Assembly (NCBI RefSeq): GCF_000253295.1
Contig: NC_015717.1
Location: 4,745,001-4,757,528 of the forward strand
DNA: 12,528 bases
Direction: 5' to 3'
DNA from: Hyphomicrobium sp. MC1
GTDB lineage: Bacteria; Pseudomonadota; Alphaproteobacteria; Rhizobiales; Hyphomicrobiaceae
The translations under genes and the position numbers were made by a program. Below, one piece after another: positions 1 to 7,703 of the stretch; position 1 is the stretch's first letter, and each line of letters begins with the position of its first letter. The notes below the pieces were generated by a model. The model saw nothing but the letters and a program-made list of their open reading frames with translations, did no database searches and was not told the DNA's origin.

Positions 1-738
<738 letters not shown>

Positions 739-752
739 TCTCATTTAGCAAT

Positions 753-824
753 GCTCATCGTTTGCCTGAAATCGCGAAGCGAAATTCGGCAATGGCGCGC
801 TCTCACGAGCGCCGAACGATGAGC
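753..824 (+). other. 23S-5S spacer with a processing stem
   Basis: The spacer between 23S and 5S (about 739-873) carries no tRNA. It holds a perfect 10-bp inverted repeat, GCTCATCGTT at 753-762 and AACGATGAGC at 815-824. A second hairpin lies inside it, GCGCTC at 797-802 with GAGCGC at 807-812. Such stems in rrn spacers are usual RNase III substrates or antitermination-type structures; that role is inferred. Confidence 0.6.
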
Positions 825-856
825 GTAGGGCTCAGAAAATAGACCAAAAACAGAAG

Positions 857-1010
857 TCATATGACGTCTCCGCCGACCTGGTGATTATGGCGGGGTGGCT
901 GCACCCGATCCCATTCCGAACTCGGCCGTGAAACGCCCCTGCGCCGATGGTACTTCGTCTTAAGACGCGGGAGAGTAGGTCGTTGCCAGGTCTGCAGAGA
1001 CGTCATGTGA
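857..1010 (+). other. Long stem enclosing the 5S rRNA
   Basis: ATGACGTCTC at 861-870 and GAGACGTCAT at 997-1006 are perfect complements immediately outside the 5S rRNA. The pairing extends to 857-870/997-1010 with one G-U pair, giving about 14 bp. It brings both ends of the 5S precursor together and is probably where the 5S is cut from the rrn transcript. Confidence 0.7.
874..993 (+). rRNA. rrf: 5S ribosomal RNA
   Basis: This is a complete 5S rRNA of about 120 nt. The ends GACCTGG (875-881) and CCAGGTC (986-992) form the terminal helix. The internal segments CCCATTCCGAACTCGGCCGTGAAACG and GGGAGAGTAGGTCG are typical of alphaproteobacterial 5S. Exact ends may differ by one to three bases. It is the last gene of the rrn operon here, because a terminator follows within about 65 bases. 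Confidence 0.97.
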
Positions 1011-1055
1011 ATTCTTAAAAAACGAAGTCAATCAGTGCCCTCTATCGAATTTAAG

Positions 1056-1092
1056 AACGCGCCGCTGTGCCTTGTGCCAGCGGCGCGTTTTT
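1056..1092 (+). terminator. Intrinsic terminator of the rRNA operon
   Basis: A perfect 12-bp GC-rich stem pairs AACGCGCCGCTG (1056-1067) with CAGCGGCGCGTT (1078-1089) around a 10-nt loop, and runs into TTTTT (1088-1092). It ends the rrn transcript directly after the 5S gene. Confidence 0.93.
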
Positions 1093-1210
1093 GCGTTTGA
1101 GCTACACAAACTAATTCACGCCCAATCCGACGAATATACTTTTGGGCAATTCGACTTTTGCTTTTCCGGTGTGGGTACTCCGACTAAAATTCGCGTCGCA
1201 AGAATGAAAT

Positions 1211-2218
1211 ATGCGGTGTCTCGGGGCGCCTGCAAAACTCGGGGCCTCACGCGATATGCTGCAATACATCTGGTCGAAGCTTTATGCGCAGTGGCTCCGA
1301 TCTCAGCTTGTCAGACGTTTGCCGAAAGTCGAGCTGAAGCACGGGACCGGCACGAACCTGATCCTCGGGATTGCGCGCAACTACAGCATTTCCGACTTGC
1401 GGCCGTTTGTCCGTTCGGCGCGGAAATTTCACGACTGCAGAATCCTTCTTGTCATCAACAACGATCCGGAGCTCGGCAAAGCGCTCGAAGCCGAGGGCGT
1501 CGATTGCGTCCTTGAAGACGTTTCATCAAGCCTCGGGCGACCTCATATGAATTTTGCGCGCGTGACCGATTATGTCTCGGTGCTGCAAGCGCTCTCGGGG
1601 CAGGTCGAACGCGTGTTTTTGGCCGACACGCGCGACGTCGTCTTTCAAAGCGATATTTTCGAAGCGCTGCCTGATGCCCCGATGATTTTTTTCGAAGAGG
1701 GCAAAGGTTTTTCTCTCGAATCCGCTGGCTGGAACGGCAATGCGATCCGGCGAACTTTTGGGCTGCCGGTCTACGATCAAATCAAGCATCACGAAGTGAT
1801 CTGCAGCGGCACCGTTCTGGGTCGGCACGGCGTCACGCTGATGTATTGTTGGGAGAAGCTTTTACTCGGGCAAATGGTTCGCCGGCGTCATCACATGCGC
1901 TCGGGCGTCGATCAGGCGACGACGAACGTCATCGCACGTGTCAATCTCGTGCCGTCATCGGTCGTGATGCCATACGACGGAGCGGTCGCGACGCTATCCG
2001 GACACAACACGAATTTTCTATCGGTCAAAGACGGACTGCTGGTGACAGCGGAAGGCGGTGTGCCGGCCGCGATCCATCAATACGATCGCAATCCTGCGGT
2101 CCGCGATTTTGTTTATGCGACGTATGACGGTCCAAAGAACGGCAAAGCGGGCGATAAATCGAAGGATTCGACGCTGCGGAAAAAGCTTCGCGTCGCGTTC
2201 GGTCTGCAGGGACCGTAA
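1211..2218 (+). CDS. Putative GT-A-fold glycosyltransferase
   Basis: This 335-residue protein has no signal peptide or clear membrane segment, so it is probably cytosolic. Features resembling a GT-A nucleotide-sugar transferase are visible: an N-terminal alpha/beta start (LILGIARNY, about 50-58), a DxD-like metal and sugar-nucleotide motif in VFLADTRDVVFQ (about 135-146), a CSGTVLG segment (about 199-205), GVDQATTNV (about 233-241) and a late HQYDR. The donor, acceptor and product cannot be told from sequence. The start is uncertain: ATG at 1211 has only a weak purine run upstream, and an in-frame ATG at 1256 (MLQYIW) would give 320 residues and looks equally plausible. It stands alone after the rrn terminator and converges with the next gene across 18 bases. 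It could also be a stand-alone enzyme of cell-surface polysaccharide synthesis. Confidence 0.72.
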   Translation: MRCLGAPAKLGASRDMLQYIWSKLYAQWLRSQLVRRLPKVELKHGTGTNLILGIARNYSISDLRPFVRSARKFHDCRILLVINNDPELGKALEAEGVDCVLEDVSSSLGRPHMNFARVTDYVSVLQALSGQVERVFLADTRDVVFQSDIFEALPDAPMIFFEEGKGFSLESAGWNGNAIRRTFGLPVYDQIKHHEVICSGTVLGRHGVTLMYCWEKLLLGQMVRRRHHMRSGVDQATTNVIARVNLVPSSVVMPYDGAVATLSGHNTNFLSVKDGLLVTAEGGVPAAIHQYDRNPAVRDFVYATYDGPKNGKAGDKSKDSTLRKKLRVAFGLQGP

Positions 2219-2236
2219 TTGCGTGCGGTTTTGCGC

Positions 2237-3076
2237 TCATTCGATCGCGTTTTCTTTGCCGCCGCGGATCGCGACTTTGACACCGCATTTCTCCATCGGG
2301 AGCGCGGTCGATGTCCAGCGATCCTTCGTCACCGTTACGACATAGCGGCGGCAGTCGCGTCCCGCGCCCTGGACGAAATGCACGGTGAAGACCGCTAGTC
2401 CGGCTTTGCGTTTGTGCGGCCAGACGAACTCGCCGTTGTTCGGCACTGTCTTGATCGCTTTGCCGATCGCGTAAGCCGCGTTGCGATAATCCGTCGACGT
2501 CAGACGTGCGAGAACTGCGCGCGATAGATCAGGGTGCAAGCCGGCGGCTTCGGCCTTTTTGCGTAACGGATCGTTCGATGGCCGCGGCGGGGCATAGGCA
2601 TCAGATACATGCGGTTTTGCTGGTGTTTTTGCATCCGCCTCGTCGTCGTTCGTATCGCCTGGCGCAGTGGCGACGGTGACTTCAGGCAGAGGCTGACTCG
2701 GCGGCGGGATCGCTGCCGGCGGCGGAACGGGAGTAGGCGGGGCAAGTAGCGTCGAGCCTGGCGTGTCGGCGGATGCGATCTCTTTCGTCGGCAATGGCGC
2801 TGAGGGCGCTTGTTCTGACGTCGCCAACGACGATGTGATGCGTTCAAATTTCGAAGTCCATTCTTGTCGCGTCTCAGCATCGGTGGCGAAGGCGCATCCG
2901 ACGGTGGCGGCGACAAGAAGGAAAAGATACGTATAGGGAACGATTTCCAGGCGTCGTGACGGTTGCGGGCAAACCGGCTCACCGGCGTAGAAGTCTTGCG
3001 ACGCGAAATCGGCATCGCTTTCGGAGATCATGAACGAGGGAAATTCGTCAGCGGAATAAGACGCGCGGGCATACAT
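2237..3076 (-). CDS. Membrane-anchored hypothetical protein with Pro-rich stalk
   Basis: I do not recognise a named family. The 279-residue protein has a hydrophilic N-terminus of about 45 residues, an RR pair, one hydrophobic segment (about 46-65), a low-complexity linker rich in Pro, Ala and Ser (about 86-170, including PPPAAIPPPSQP), and a compact C-terminal domain of about 110 residues. By the positive-inside rule the C-terminal domain should be periplasmic. It contains two cysteines, C242 and C264, that could form a disulfide, and a strand-rich stretch CRRYVVTVT that loosely recalls small outer-membrane antigen domains; I would not assign function on that. The start is supported by GAGGA about 8 bases upstream of the ATG. 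It converges with the glycosyltransferase gene and has no close co-directional neighbour, so it is probably monocistronic. Confidence 0.75.
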   Translation of the reverse strand: MYARASYSADEFPSFMISESDADFASQDFYAGEPVCPQPSRRLEIVPYTYLFLLVAATVGCAFATDAETRQEWTSKFERITSSLATSEQAPSAPLPTKEIASADTPGSTLLAPPTPVPPPAAIPPPSQPLPEVTVATAPGDTNDDEADAKTPAKPHVSDAYAPPRPSNDPLRKKAEAAGLHPDLSRAVLARLTSTDYRNAAYAIGKAIKTVPNNGEFVWPHKRKAGLAVFTVHFVQGAGRDCRRYVVTVTKDRWTSTALPMEKCGVKVAIRGGKENAIE

Positions 3077-3310
3077 TGGCCGATCCTCAAATCTTCCAGC
3101 GAATATCGGTTCCCGCGCTGCATATGCATCGCACTGTCCTGGCCAAAAAATGGCAAGACGAAAAATGATGGAATTTCGGCGTTTTCTTCAGTCCGTCCAA
3201 CCGGTTCTGCCCAAGGCGAGATCAATGTTCTTGACTCTTCTAGTGGCGTTCGCTCAGTTGACGGTGGACCTGATCTCGGGACCTTGAATCCTGACCTATT
3301 AGGAGCAGAG

Positions 3311-3694
3311 ATGAGTATTTCACGTTTCGCACGTGCCGTGCATCATTCGTCATTTTCTTCCATTCTTCTTGGTTCTGTTCTCGCCGTCGGCGGTGTCGTG
3401 ATGGGCGCCGTCGCTGCCCAGGCGGAGGATACGCACGAGGTCGAGATCTCAATCAAAGATCATAAGTTCGAGCCGGATGCGCTGAAGCTGCCGATCGGCA
3501 AGCCGATCAAGATCACGGTGAAGAACCTCGACGCGACGCCGGAAGAATTCGAAAGCCACGACCTCGGCTTCGAGAAGATCATTGCCGGCAACAGCTCGGC
3601 GGTCATTCGCGTGAAGCCGCTAAAGCCTGGCACCTACATGTTCTTCGGTGAATTTCACCAGGATAGCGCGCTCGGTCACGTCGTTGCGGAGTAG
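3311..3694 (+). CDS. Periplasmic cupredoxin-domain protein, FTR1 partner
   Basis: The 127-residue precursor starts at an ATG with AGGAG six to ten bases upstream; the open frame extends further 5' but without a ribosome binding site. Residues 1-38 form a signal peptide with a hydrophobic core (about 18-36) and likely cleavage after AQA. The mature part is one cupredoxin-like beta sandwich of the type found beside FTR1 permeases: KDHKFEPD near the start, FESHDLGFEK in the middle (H83), PLKPGTYMFFGEFH near the end (H116). In Brucella-type Ftr systems and in the EfeO N-terminal domain such cupredoxins help oxidise or hand over ferrous iron to the permease. The metal site here is not certain: the two histidines are visible but the mature protein has no cysteine. 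The permease gene starts six bases after the stop, so the two are almost surely cotranscribed and translationally coupled. Confidence 0.88.
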   Translation: MSISRFARAVHHSSFSSILLGSVLAVGGVVMGAVAAQAEDTHEVEISIKDHKFEPDALKLPIGKPIKITVKNLDATPEEFESHDLGFEKIIAGNSSAVIRVKPLKPGTYMFFGEFHQDSALGHVVAE

Positions 3695-3700
3695 GCGGCG

Positions 3701-4528
3701 ATGCTTGCGGCTCTCATCATTGTCTTTCGCGAAGTTCTCGAAGCGGGCCTGATCATCGGCGTGGTGCTCGCGGCATCGCGCGGCGTTCATAGCCGTAACG
3801 GTGCGGTATCGCTCGGAGTCCTCGCAGGGATCGCAGGCTCAATCATCGTTGCGATGTTTGCCTCGCGGATCTCAGATGCTTTCGACGGTCGCGGTCAGGA
3901 AATTTTTGTTGCGGCGATCCTGCTGTTTGCGGTCGTCATGCTTGGGTGGCACGTGGCCTGGATGGCGCATCATGCTCGCGAGATGACGCAGCAGTTGCGG
4001 CAGCTGGGCAGCGATGTTTCTGCCGGACGGCAATCGTTGTTTGCGCTCGGCGCGGCCGTTGCCGTGGCGGTCATGCGTGAAGGCAGCGAGGTCGTGTTGT
4101 TCATGACTGGCATCGTCATGCAGGGCAAGGATAGCGGTTTCGAACTTCTGATCGGATCGGGGATCGGGCTGCTGCTTGGCGCTGTCGTGTCGATGGTGCT
4201 TTATTTTGGGCTCGCGGCCATTCCGATCCGGCAGATGTTTGCGGTTACCGGCGTTCTCATCACATTGCTGGCTGCCGGGCTTGCAGCCTCCGCGGTCAAG
4301 CAGCTGTCGAATGCAGGCCTGTTGAATGCGTTCGATTCTACGGTCTGGGACAGCTCGTCCATTCTGTCGGAAAACAGTTGGCCGGGGCGGGTCTTGAGCA
4401 TTCTGGTTGGTTACATGGACCGGCCGACGGGAATGCAGCTCATCGCGTATGTCGCAACGGCGGCTGCAATTTTCTCTTTGAGCTACATCTGGCGAGCGCC
4501 GGCGAAACCGGTCAGTCAGAGCGCATAG
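3701..4528 (+). CDS. FTR1-family iron permease
   Basis: This 275-residue polytopic inner-membrane protein has about seven hydrophobic segments. It has the two hallmark REXXE motifs of the FTR1/EfeU family, which line the iron path: REVLE at 10-14 and REGSE at 126-130. The C-terminal part (SILSENSWPGRVL, then GYMDRPTGMQL) is also typical of the family. It imports iron that has been handled on the periplasmic side, here presumably by the cupredoxin encoded just upstream. Length is normal. The P19 protein and the ferredoxin-like membrane protein of four-gene Ftr operons are not present here, so the system is either minimal or completed elsewhere. I see no clear Fur or Irr operator upstream of the operon. 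The names efeU or ftrC would fit, but I leave the symbol blank because the partner set differs from both. Confidence 0.93.
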   Translation: MLAALIIVFREVLEAGLIIGVVLAASRGVHSRNGAVSLGVLAGIAGSIIVAMFASRISDAFDGRGQEIFVAAILLFAVVMLGWHVAWMAHHAREMTQQLRQLGSDVSAGRQSLFALGAAVAVAVMREGSEVVLFMTGIVMQGKDSGFELLIGSGIGLLLGAVVSMVLYFGLAAIPIRQMFAVTGVLITLLAAGLAASAVKQLSNAGLLNAFDSTVWDSSSILSENSWPGRVLSILVGYMDRPTGMQLIAYVATAAAIFSLSYIWRAPAKPVSQSA

Positions 4529-4558
4529 AAAAAAGGCGCCCCTCGGGGCGCCTTTTTT
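4529..4558. terminator. Bidirectional terminator between FTR1 and DUF1348 genes
   Basis: AAAAAA (4529-4534), GGCGCCCC (4535-4542), a 2-nt loop, GGGGCGCC (4545-4552) and TTTTTT (4553-4558) form a symmetric hairpin with a U-run on either strand. It starts one base after the permease stop codon and lies 11 bases beyond the stop of the opposing gene, so it can end both converging transcripts. The very short loop implies that the innermost pairs open. Confidence 0.95.
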
Positions 4559-4569
4559 ATTTCATCGGC

Positions 4570-5040
4570 TCAAAGACCAAGATCCGACAATCCCGGATGA
4601 TCGTCGGGGCGGCGTCCGAGCGGCCAGTGGAATTTCCTCTCGCTCTCGGAAATGCGCAGGTCGTTGATGCACGCATAACGATGGTGCATCAGGCCGTCGG
4701 GGCCGAATTCCCAGTTTTCGTTGCCGTAGGCGCGGTACCACTGGTTGCTATCGTCGCGATATTCATAAGCAAAGCGTACGGCGATGCGATCCCCGGTAAA
4801 TGCCCAGAGTTCCTTGATGAGGCGATAATCGAGTTCGCGGTTCCACTTCCGCGTCAGGAATTCGATGATCTGCTGACGGCCGACCGGAAACTCGGCGCGG
4901 TTTCGCCAAACGCTATCGACCGAATAGGCCAGCGCGACCTTCTGCGGATCGCGGCTATTCCAGCCGTCTTCGGCGCCGCGGACTTTCTGAATGGCGGTTT
5001 CGCGCGTGAAGGGCGGGAACGGCGGTCTGCTTTCAGACAT
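4570..5040 (-). CDS. DUF1348 / NTF2-like (SnoaL-type) protein
   Basis: The 156-residue soluble protein belongs to the NTF2/SnoaL-like alpha+beta cone fold, in the DUF1348 group. Recognisable stretches are FTRETAIQKVRGAEDGWN near the N-terminus, VWRNRAEFPVGRQQI, FLTRKWNRELDYRLIKELW, and RFAYEYRDDSNQWYRAYGNENWEF; the family usually has about 150-160 residues. Family members lack an established activity; the fold offers a pocket used by ketosteroid-isomerase-like enzymes and binding proteins. I chose the ATG at 5040 because AAGGAG lies 6 bases upstream; a TTG at 5055 in the same frame would place that motif inside the gene. It is divergent from the AhpD-like gene (116 bases between starts) and shares a terminator with the permease gene. 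Confidence 0.88.
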   Translation of the reverse strand: MSESRPPFPPFTRETAIQKVRGAEDGWNSRDPQKVALAYSVDSVWRNRAEFPVGRQQIIEFLTRKWNRELDYRLIKELWAFTGDRIAVRFAYEYRDDSNQWYRAYGNENWEFGPDGLMHHRYACINDLRISESERKFHWPLGRRPDDHPGLSDLGL

Positions 5041-5156
5041 TTTCGTCTCCTTCAAATTTGACAGTGGAGGGATTGCTTGACCCTGGACGCGAACGTCACG
5101 AGTCTCGGCGGCAGATCGAAACCGCTCGACGACACCTGCGGGAGGGAGCAGCTACC

Positions 5157-5477
5157 ATGTACGACATCGCCAATCTTTCGAATCTGCCTCATTTAAGAAA
5201 TCTATCGTCGACGACGATGTCGGCGTTCGAAAACTTCGATCGCGCTGCCATGGCGGCGGGTGCCATTCCACGACGCTATAAGGAATTGATCGCGCTTGGC
5301 GTCGCCATCGCAACTCAGTGTCCGTACAGCCTCGAAGTCCATCGCACCAACGCAGAGAATGCCGGTGTGACGGAAGCAGAAATTGCGGAAGTCATTTATA
5401 TCGCGGCGACGATGCGGGCAACGGCCGCTATCGCGCACGGGACGCATCTTGTCGGGCCGCGCAAAGCAACGCGCTAA
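5157..5477 (+). CDS. Carboxymuconolactone decarboxylase / AhpD-like protein, CxxS variant
   Basis: The 106-residue all-helical protein matches the CMD/AhpD superfamily, whose members act in alkylhydroperoxide reduction or lactone decarboxylation. The family pattern E-x11-C-x2-C-x3-H is present at E43, C55, position 58 and H62, but position 58 is serine (CPYSLEVH) instead of the usual cysteine. The C-terminal stretch AEVIYIAATMRATAAIAHGTH is typical. Without the second thiol the usual dithiol peroxidase cycle should not work, so the protein may have another role. The start at 5157 is chosen because GGAGG lies 11 bases upstream and the conserved domain begins here; the open frame extends to 5058 without a ribosome binding site. 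It converges with ubiB across 33 bases. Confidence 0.87.
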   Translation: MYDIANLSNLPHLRNLSSTTMSAFENFDRAAMAAGAIPRRYKELIALGVAIATQCPYSLEVHRTNAENAGVTEAEIAEVIYIAATMRATAAIAHGTHLVGPRKATR

Positions 5478-5510
5478 TGTCTGCGCCGCTAATGAAGTCT
5501 GTTGTCTGGC

Positions 5511-7103
5511 CTACAATACGCTGATCATTTTTATCATAATGATCGCCAGGCTGACGGCTGCGATCCAAAGTGCGATGTCGGCTGTCCGGCTGCGTCGCGA
5601 GCGCGATGCGATTTTATCGATGGTTTCATCGTCGAGGCGAAGTCCCGCATTGGCCATTTGGGACATGCCGTTGATTGCCTGCGCAACATTTTGCAGAAGC
5701 GCCGGAGTCTTCATCAAGACATCGCCGATTGTTTCAACGCCACGGCCCGCTTCGCGCAAGCGGCCGAGAGGCGAGAGATTGGATTCCATCCATTCCTTCG
5801 CCACCGGTTCGGCGGCGACCCAGACGTTCAACGTCGGATCGAGATCGCGCGCGACGCCTTCGACGATGACCATGCTTTTTTGCAGCAGGATCAGCTCTGG
5901 ACGTGTCTGCATGTCGAAGACTTCGGTATAAGCGAAGAGCTGGCCCAAAAGGTCGGCCATCGAAATTTCTTCTGCCGTGCGGCCTTGGATCGGTTCGCCG
6001 ATGGCGCGCATCGCCTGGGCGAATTCTTCGACGCTGTGATGCGGGGGCACGTAGCCCGCTTCGAAGTGGATGGCGGCGGCGCGGTAGTAATCGCGCGTGA
6101 TGAGGCCGTGCAGGATTTCTGCGAGGAAGCGGCGCTCGGGCAGGCCCAAGCGGCCCATGATGCCGAAGTCGACGGCGACGATCTTGCCGTTGGCATCGAC
6201 GAACAAATTCCCCTGATGCATATCGGCGTGAAAGAACCCGTCGCGCATGGCGTGACGAAGAAATGAGCGCAGCACGGTCATGCCGAGAGCGGCAGTGTCG
6301 AAGCCCTTGGCCTTGAGAACGTCGCGTTGTGCGATCGGCGTGCCGTCGATCCATTCGATCGTCAGAACGCGTTTGGCCGTGCGTTTCCAGTCGATATCGG
6401 GAACGCGGAAGCCTTCGTCCTCTTTGATGTTTGACGCCATCTCGGAGATGGCTGCGGCTTCGAGGCGCAAATCCATCTCGAGGTCGGTCGTGTGCTTCAG
6501 ATTATCGACGACGGCAACCGGTTTCAGGCGGCGCGCCGGCGGATACATGCGTTCGATCATCCGCGCGGCGAAATAATAGCTGTCGAGGTCGCGATAGAAA
6601 CGCTTCTCAATGTTCGGCCGCAGAATCTTGACGGCAACGGCCTTCTTCACGCCGTTGTCGAGCACGTAGGCTTTGTGGACCTGGGCGATTGAAGCGGCAG
6701 CGACGGGCGGTCCGAATTCGATGAAATGATCTTCGAGCTTGCCGCCGAGCGCGCGTTCAACGGCTTCGCGGGCTTCCGCCATCGAGAACGGTTCGGCTTT
6801 GTCTTGAAGCTGGCGCAGATCATCGGAAAGCTCAGGTCCGATGACGTCGGCGCGGGTGGCAAGAAACTGACCGAGCTTCACATAGCTCGGACCGAGCTTC
6901 GCCAATGCCGTTGCGACGCGGGCGGATTGCGGCTCGCCTTTGCGGAAGGCCGATGCAACAAGCGTCACCGGCAATGTGGCGATGCGCGCAAGTTTCAGAG
7001 GCAGCGGTACCGGCATGCCCTTCGGAACGAAGCGGACGCCATATTGCGCTAGCACAAAACCGGCGCGCGCGAGTCGTAGGGAGTTAAGAAGCGCTCCGGG
7101 CAT
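5511..7103 (-). CDS. ubiB: UbiB, ABC1-type atypical kinase for ubiquinone synthesis
   Basis: UbiB supports ubiquinone biosynthesis as a membrane-associated atypical kinase/ATPase, probably by handling hydrophobic intermediates. The 530 residues show the ordered family motifs: KLGQ at 76-79 (the KxGQ motif), the Ala-rich loop AAASIAQVH at 135-143 replacing a Gly-rich loop, VAVKIL with K159, ExD at E209-D211, the catalytic loop HADMHQGN at 292-299, and DFG at 312-314. A hydrophobic C-terminal segment (about 509-528) anchors it to the inner membrane. The start at 7103 gives the normal N-terminus, though the ribosome binding site is weak (AGGAC about 14 bases upstream). ubiE lies upstream in the same direction, but a secreted-protein gene with its own terminator lies between them, so ubiB probably needs its own promoter in 7104-7294; I could not pick one there with confidence. 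Confidence 0.96.
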   Translation of the reverse strand: MPGALLNSLRLARAGFVLAQYGVRFVPKGMPVPLPLKLARIATLPVTLVASAFRKGEPQSARVATALAKLGPSYVKLGQFLATRADVIGPELSDDLRQLQDKAEPFSMAEAREAVERALGGKLEDHFIEFGPPVAAASIAQVHKAYVLDNGVKKAVAVKILRPNIEKRFYRDLDSYYFAARMIERMYPPARRLKPVAVVDNLKHTTDLEMDLRLEAAAISEMASNIKEDEGFRVPDIDWKRTAKRVLTIEWIDGTPIAQRDVLKAKGFDTAALGMTVLRSFLRHAMRDGFFHADMHQGNLFVDANGKIVAVDFGIMGRLGLPERRFLAEILHGLITRDYYRAAAIHFEAGYVPPHHSVEEFAQAMRAIGEPIQGRTAEEISMADLLGQLFAYTEVFDMQTRPELILLQKSMVIVEGVARDLDPTLNVWVAAEPVAKEWMESNLSPLGRLREAGRGVETIGDVLMKTPALLQNVAQAINGMSQMANAGLRLDDETIDKIASRSRRSRTADIALWIAAVSLAIIMIKMISVL

Positions 7104-7294
7104 GGTGGTGATTTCGTCGTCCTGAATTCTCTGGGGGCGCAGGCCGTGGTTTCGCTCGGCCTCGGCACATTGCGCCGCAACCTCGTTGGGTCAAGTGTAG
7201 CCGCTCGGAGGGGTAAAAACGGTTAAGCCGGGACGGTATTCGTAGCTGCCTCAGCCAGGGCCATTGCGGCTTGGACGCCATACAACTTACGGAC

Positions 7295-7332
7295 AAAAAA
7301 AAATAGCGCCCGGCGGATTGCCGCGGGCGCTA
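7295..7332 (-). terminator. Intrinsic terminator of the small secreted-protein gene
   Basis: On the minus strand a stem pairs TAGCGCCCG and CGGGCGCTA (plus-strand arms 7304-7312 and 7324-7332) around a GC-rich loop and runs into nine U residues (A-run at 7295-7303). It starts 25 bases after the stop codon at 7358 and should separate that gene from ubiB. Confidence 0.93.
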
Positions 7333-7357
7333 CTTTCGAGCAAATGCTCAGCTCGAC

Positions 7358-7651
7358 CTATAGCTTGCAGAACGTTGCGCGGCCGTGACAGGTGACCATG
7401 CTGCCGTTCGGGCTGCAGCGATATTTTTTGTTGACGACCTTGTAGCCGGCGACCTGGCCGTTCGCCAGGAAACCCGGCCAGAGACCCCAGCTGACGTTCT
7501 GGACCATCGTCTCCATCGCGAACCATTTCGCCGAATCGGCCGACGTTGACGTGGCGACCGCACCCTTCGTCATGCAGCCAGCATTGGCGACGCCGGCGCC
7601 GAGCGAAACAAGCGCCGCAGCTGCGACGCCGATCAATAGCTTCGATTTCAT
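7358..7651 (-). CDS. Small secreted cysteine-containing protein, unknown function
   Basis: This 97-residue protein has a clear Sec signal peptide (basic MKSK, hydrophobic 5-20, cleavage after ANA near 24), leaving a mature chain of about 73 residues with four cysteines (C26, C79, C88, C95) that could make two disulfides in the periplasm. C26 follows the cleavage site, but the sequence before it is not a lipobox, so I do not call it a lipoprotein. The middle is aromatic-rich (SWGLWPGF, GYKVVNKKYRC) and the end is CHGRATFCKL. I believe similar small proteins occur in related bacteria, but I cannot name a family. The start is certain: GAGGAGGT lies 5-6 bases upstream, far better than any upstream start. 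It has its own promoter and terminator, so it is a single-gene unit between ubiE and ubiB. Confidence 0.85.
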   Translation of the reverse strand: MKSKLLIGVAAAALVSLGAGVANAGCMTKGAVATSTSADSAKWFAMETMVQNVSWGLWPGFLANGQVAGYKVVNKKYRCSPNGSMVTCHGRATFCKL

Positions 7652-7703
7652 GAGTCCCACCTCCTCGAATAGAAGAAAGTCATTCCTTCGTCCCCGAGAG
7701 GGA

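Noticed and set aside
1072..1515. Plus-strand frame of 147 codons
   Set aside because: It begins inside the rrn terminator and mostly overlaps the glycosyltransferase gene in another frame; no ribosome binding site.
3231..3286. TTGACT and TTGACG boxes upstream of the cupredoxin-FTR1 operon as promoters
   Set aside because: Neither has an acceptable -10 box at 16-18 bases.
2963..3310. N-terminal extension of the cupredoxin gene
   Set aside because: It would remove the signal peptide from the N-terminus and overlap the start of the opposite gene; AGGAG before the ATG at 3311 decides the start.
4378..5061. Plus-strand frame of 227 codons
   Set aside because: It is antisense to the DUF1348 gene, crosses a terminator and overlaps the end of the permease.
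5502..6266. Plus-strand frame of 254 codons
   Set aside because: It is antisense to ubiB, whose motifs are complete; this is a GC-rich shadow frame.
5734..6354. Minus-strand Arg-rich frame within ubiB
   Set aside because: It is an alternative frame of ubiB with the Arg/His-rich composition typical of shadow frames.
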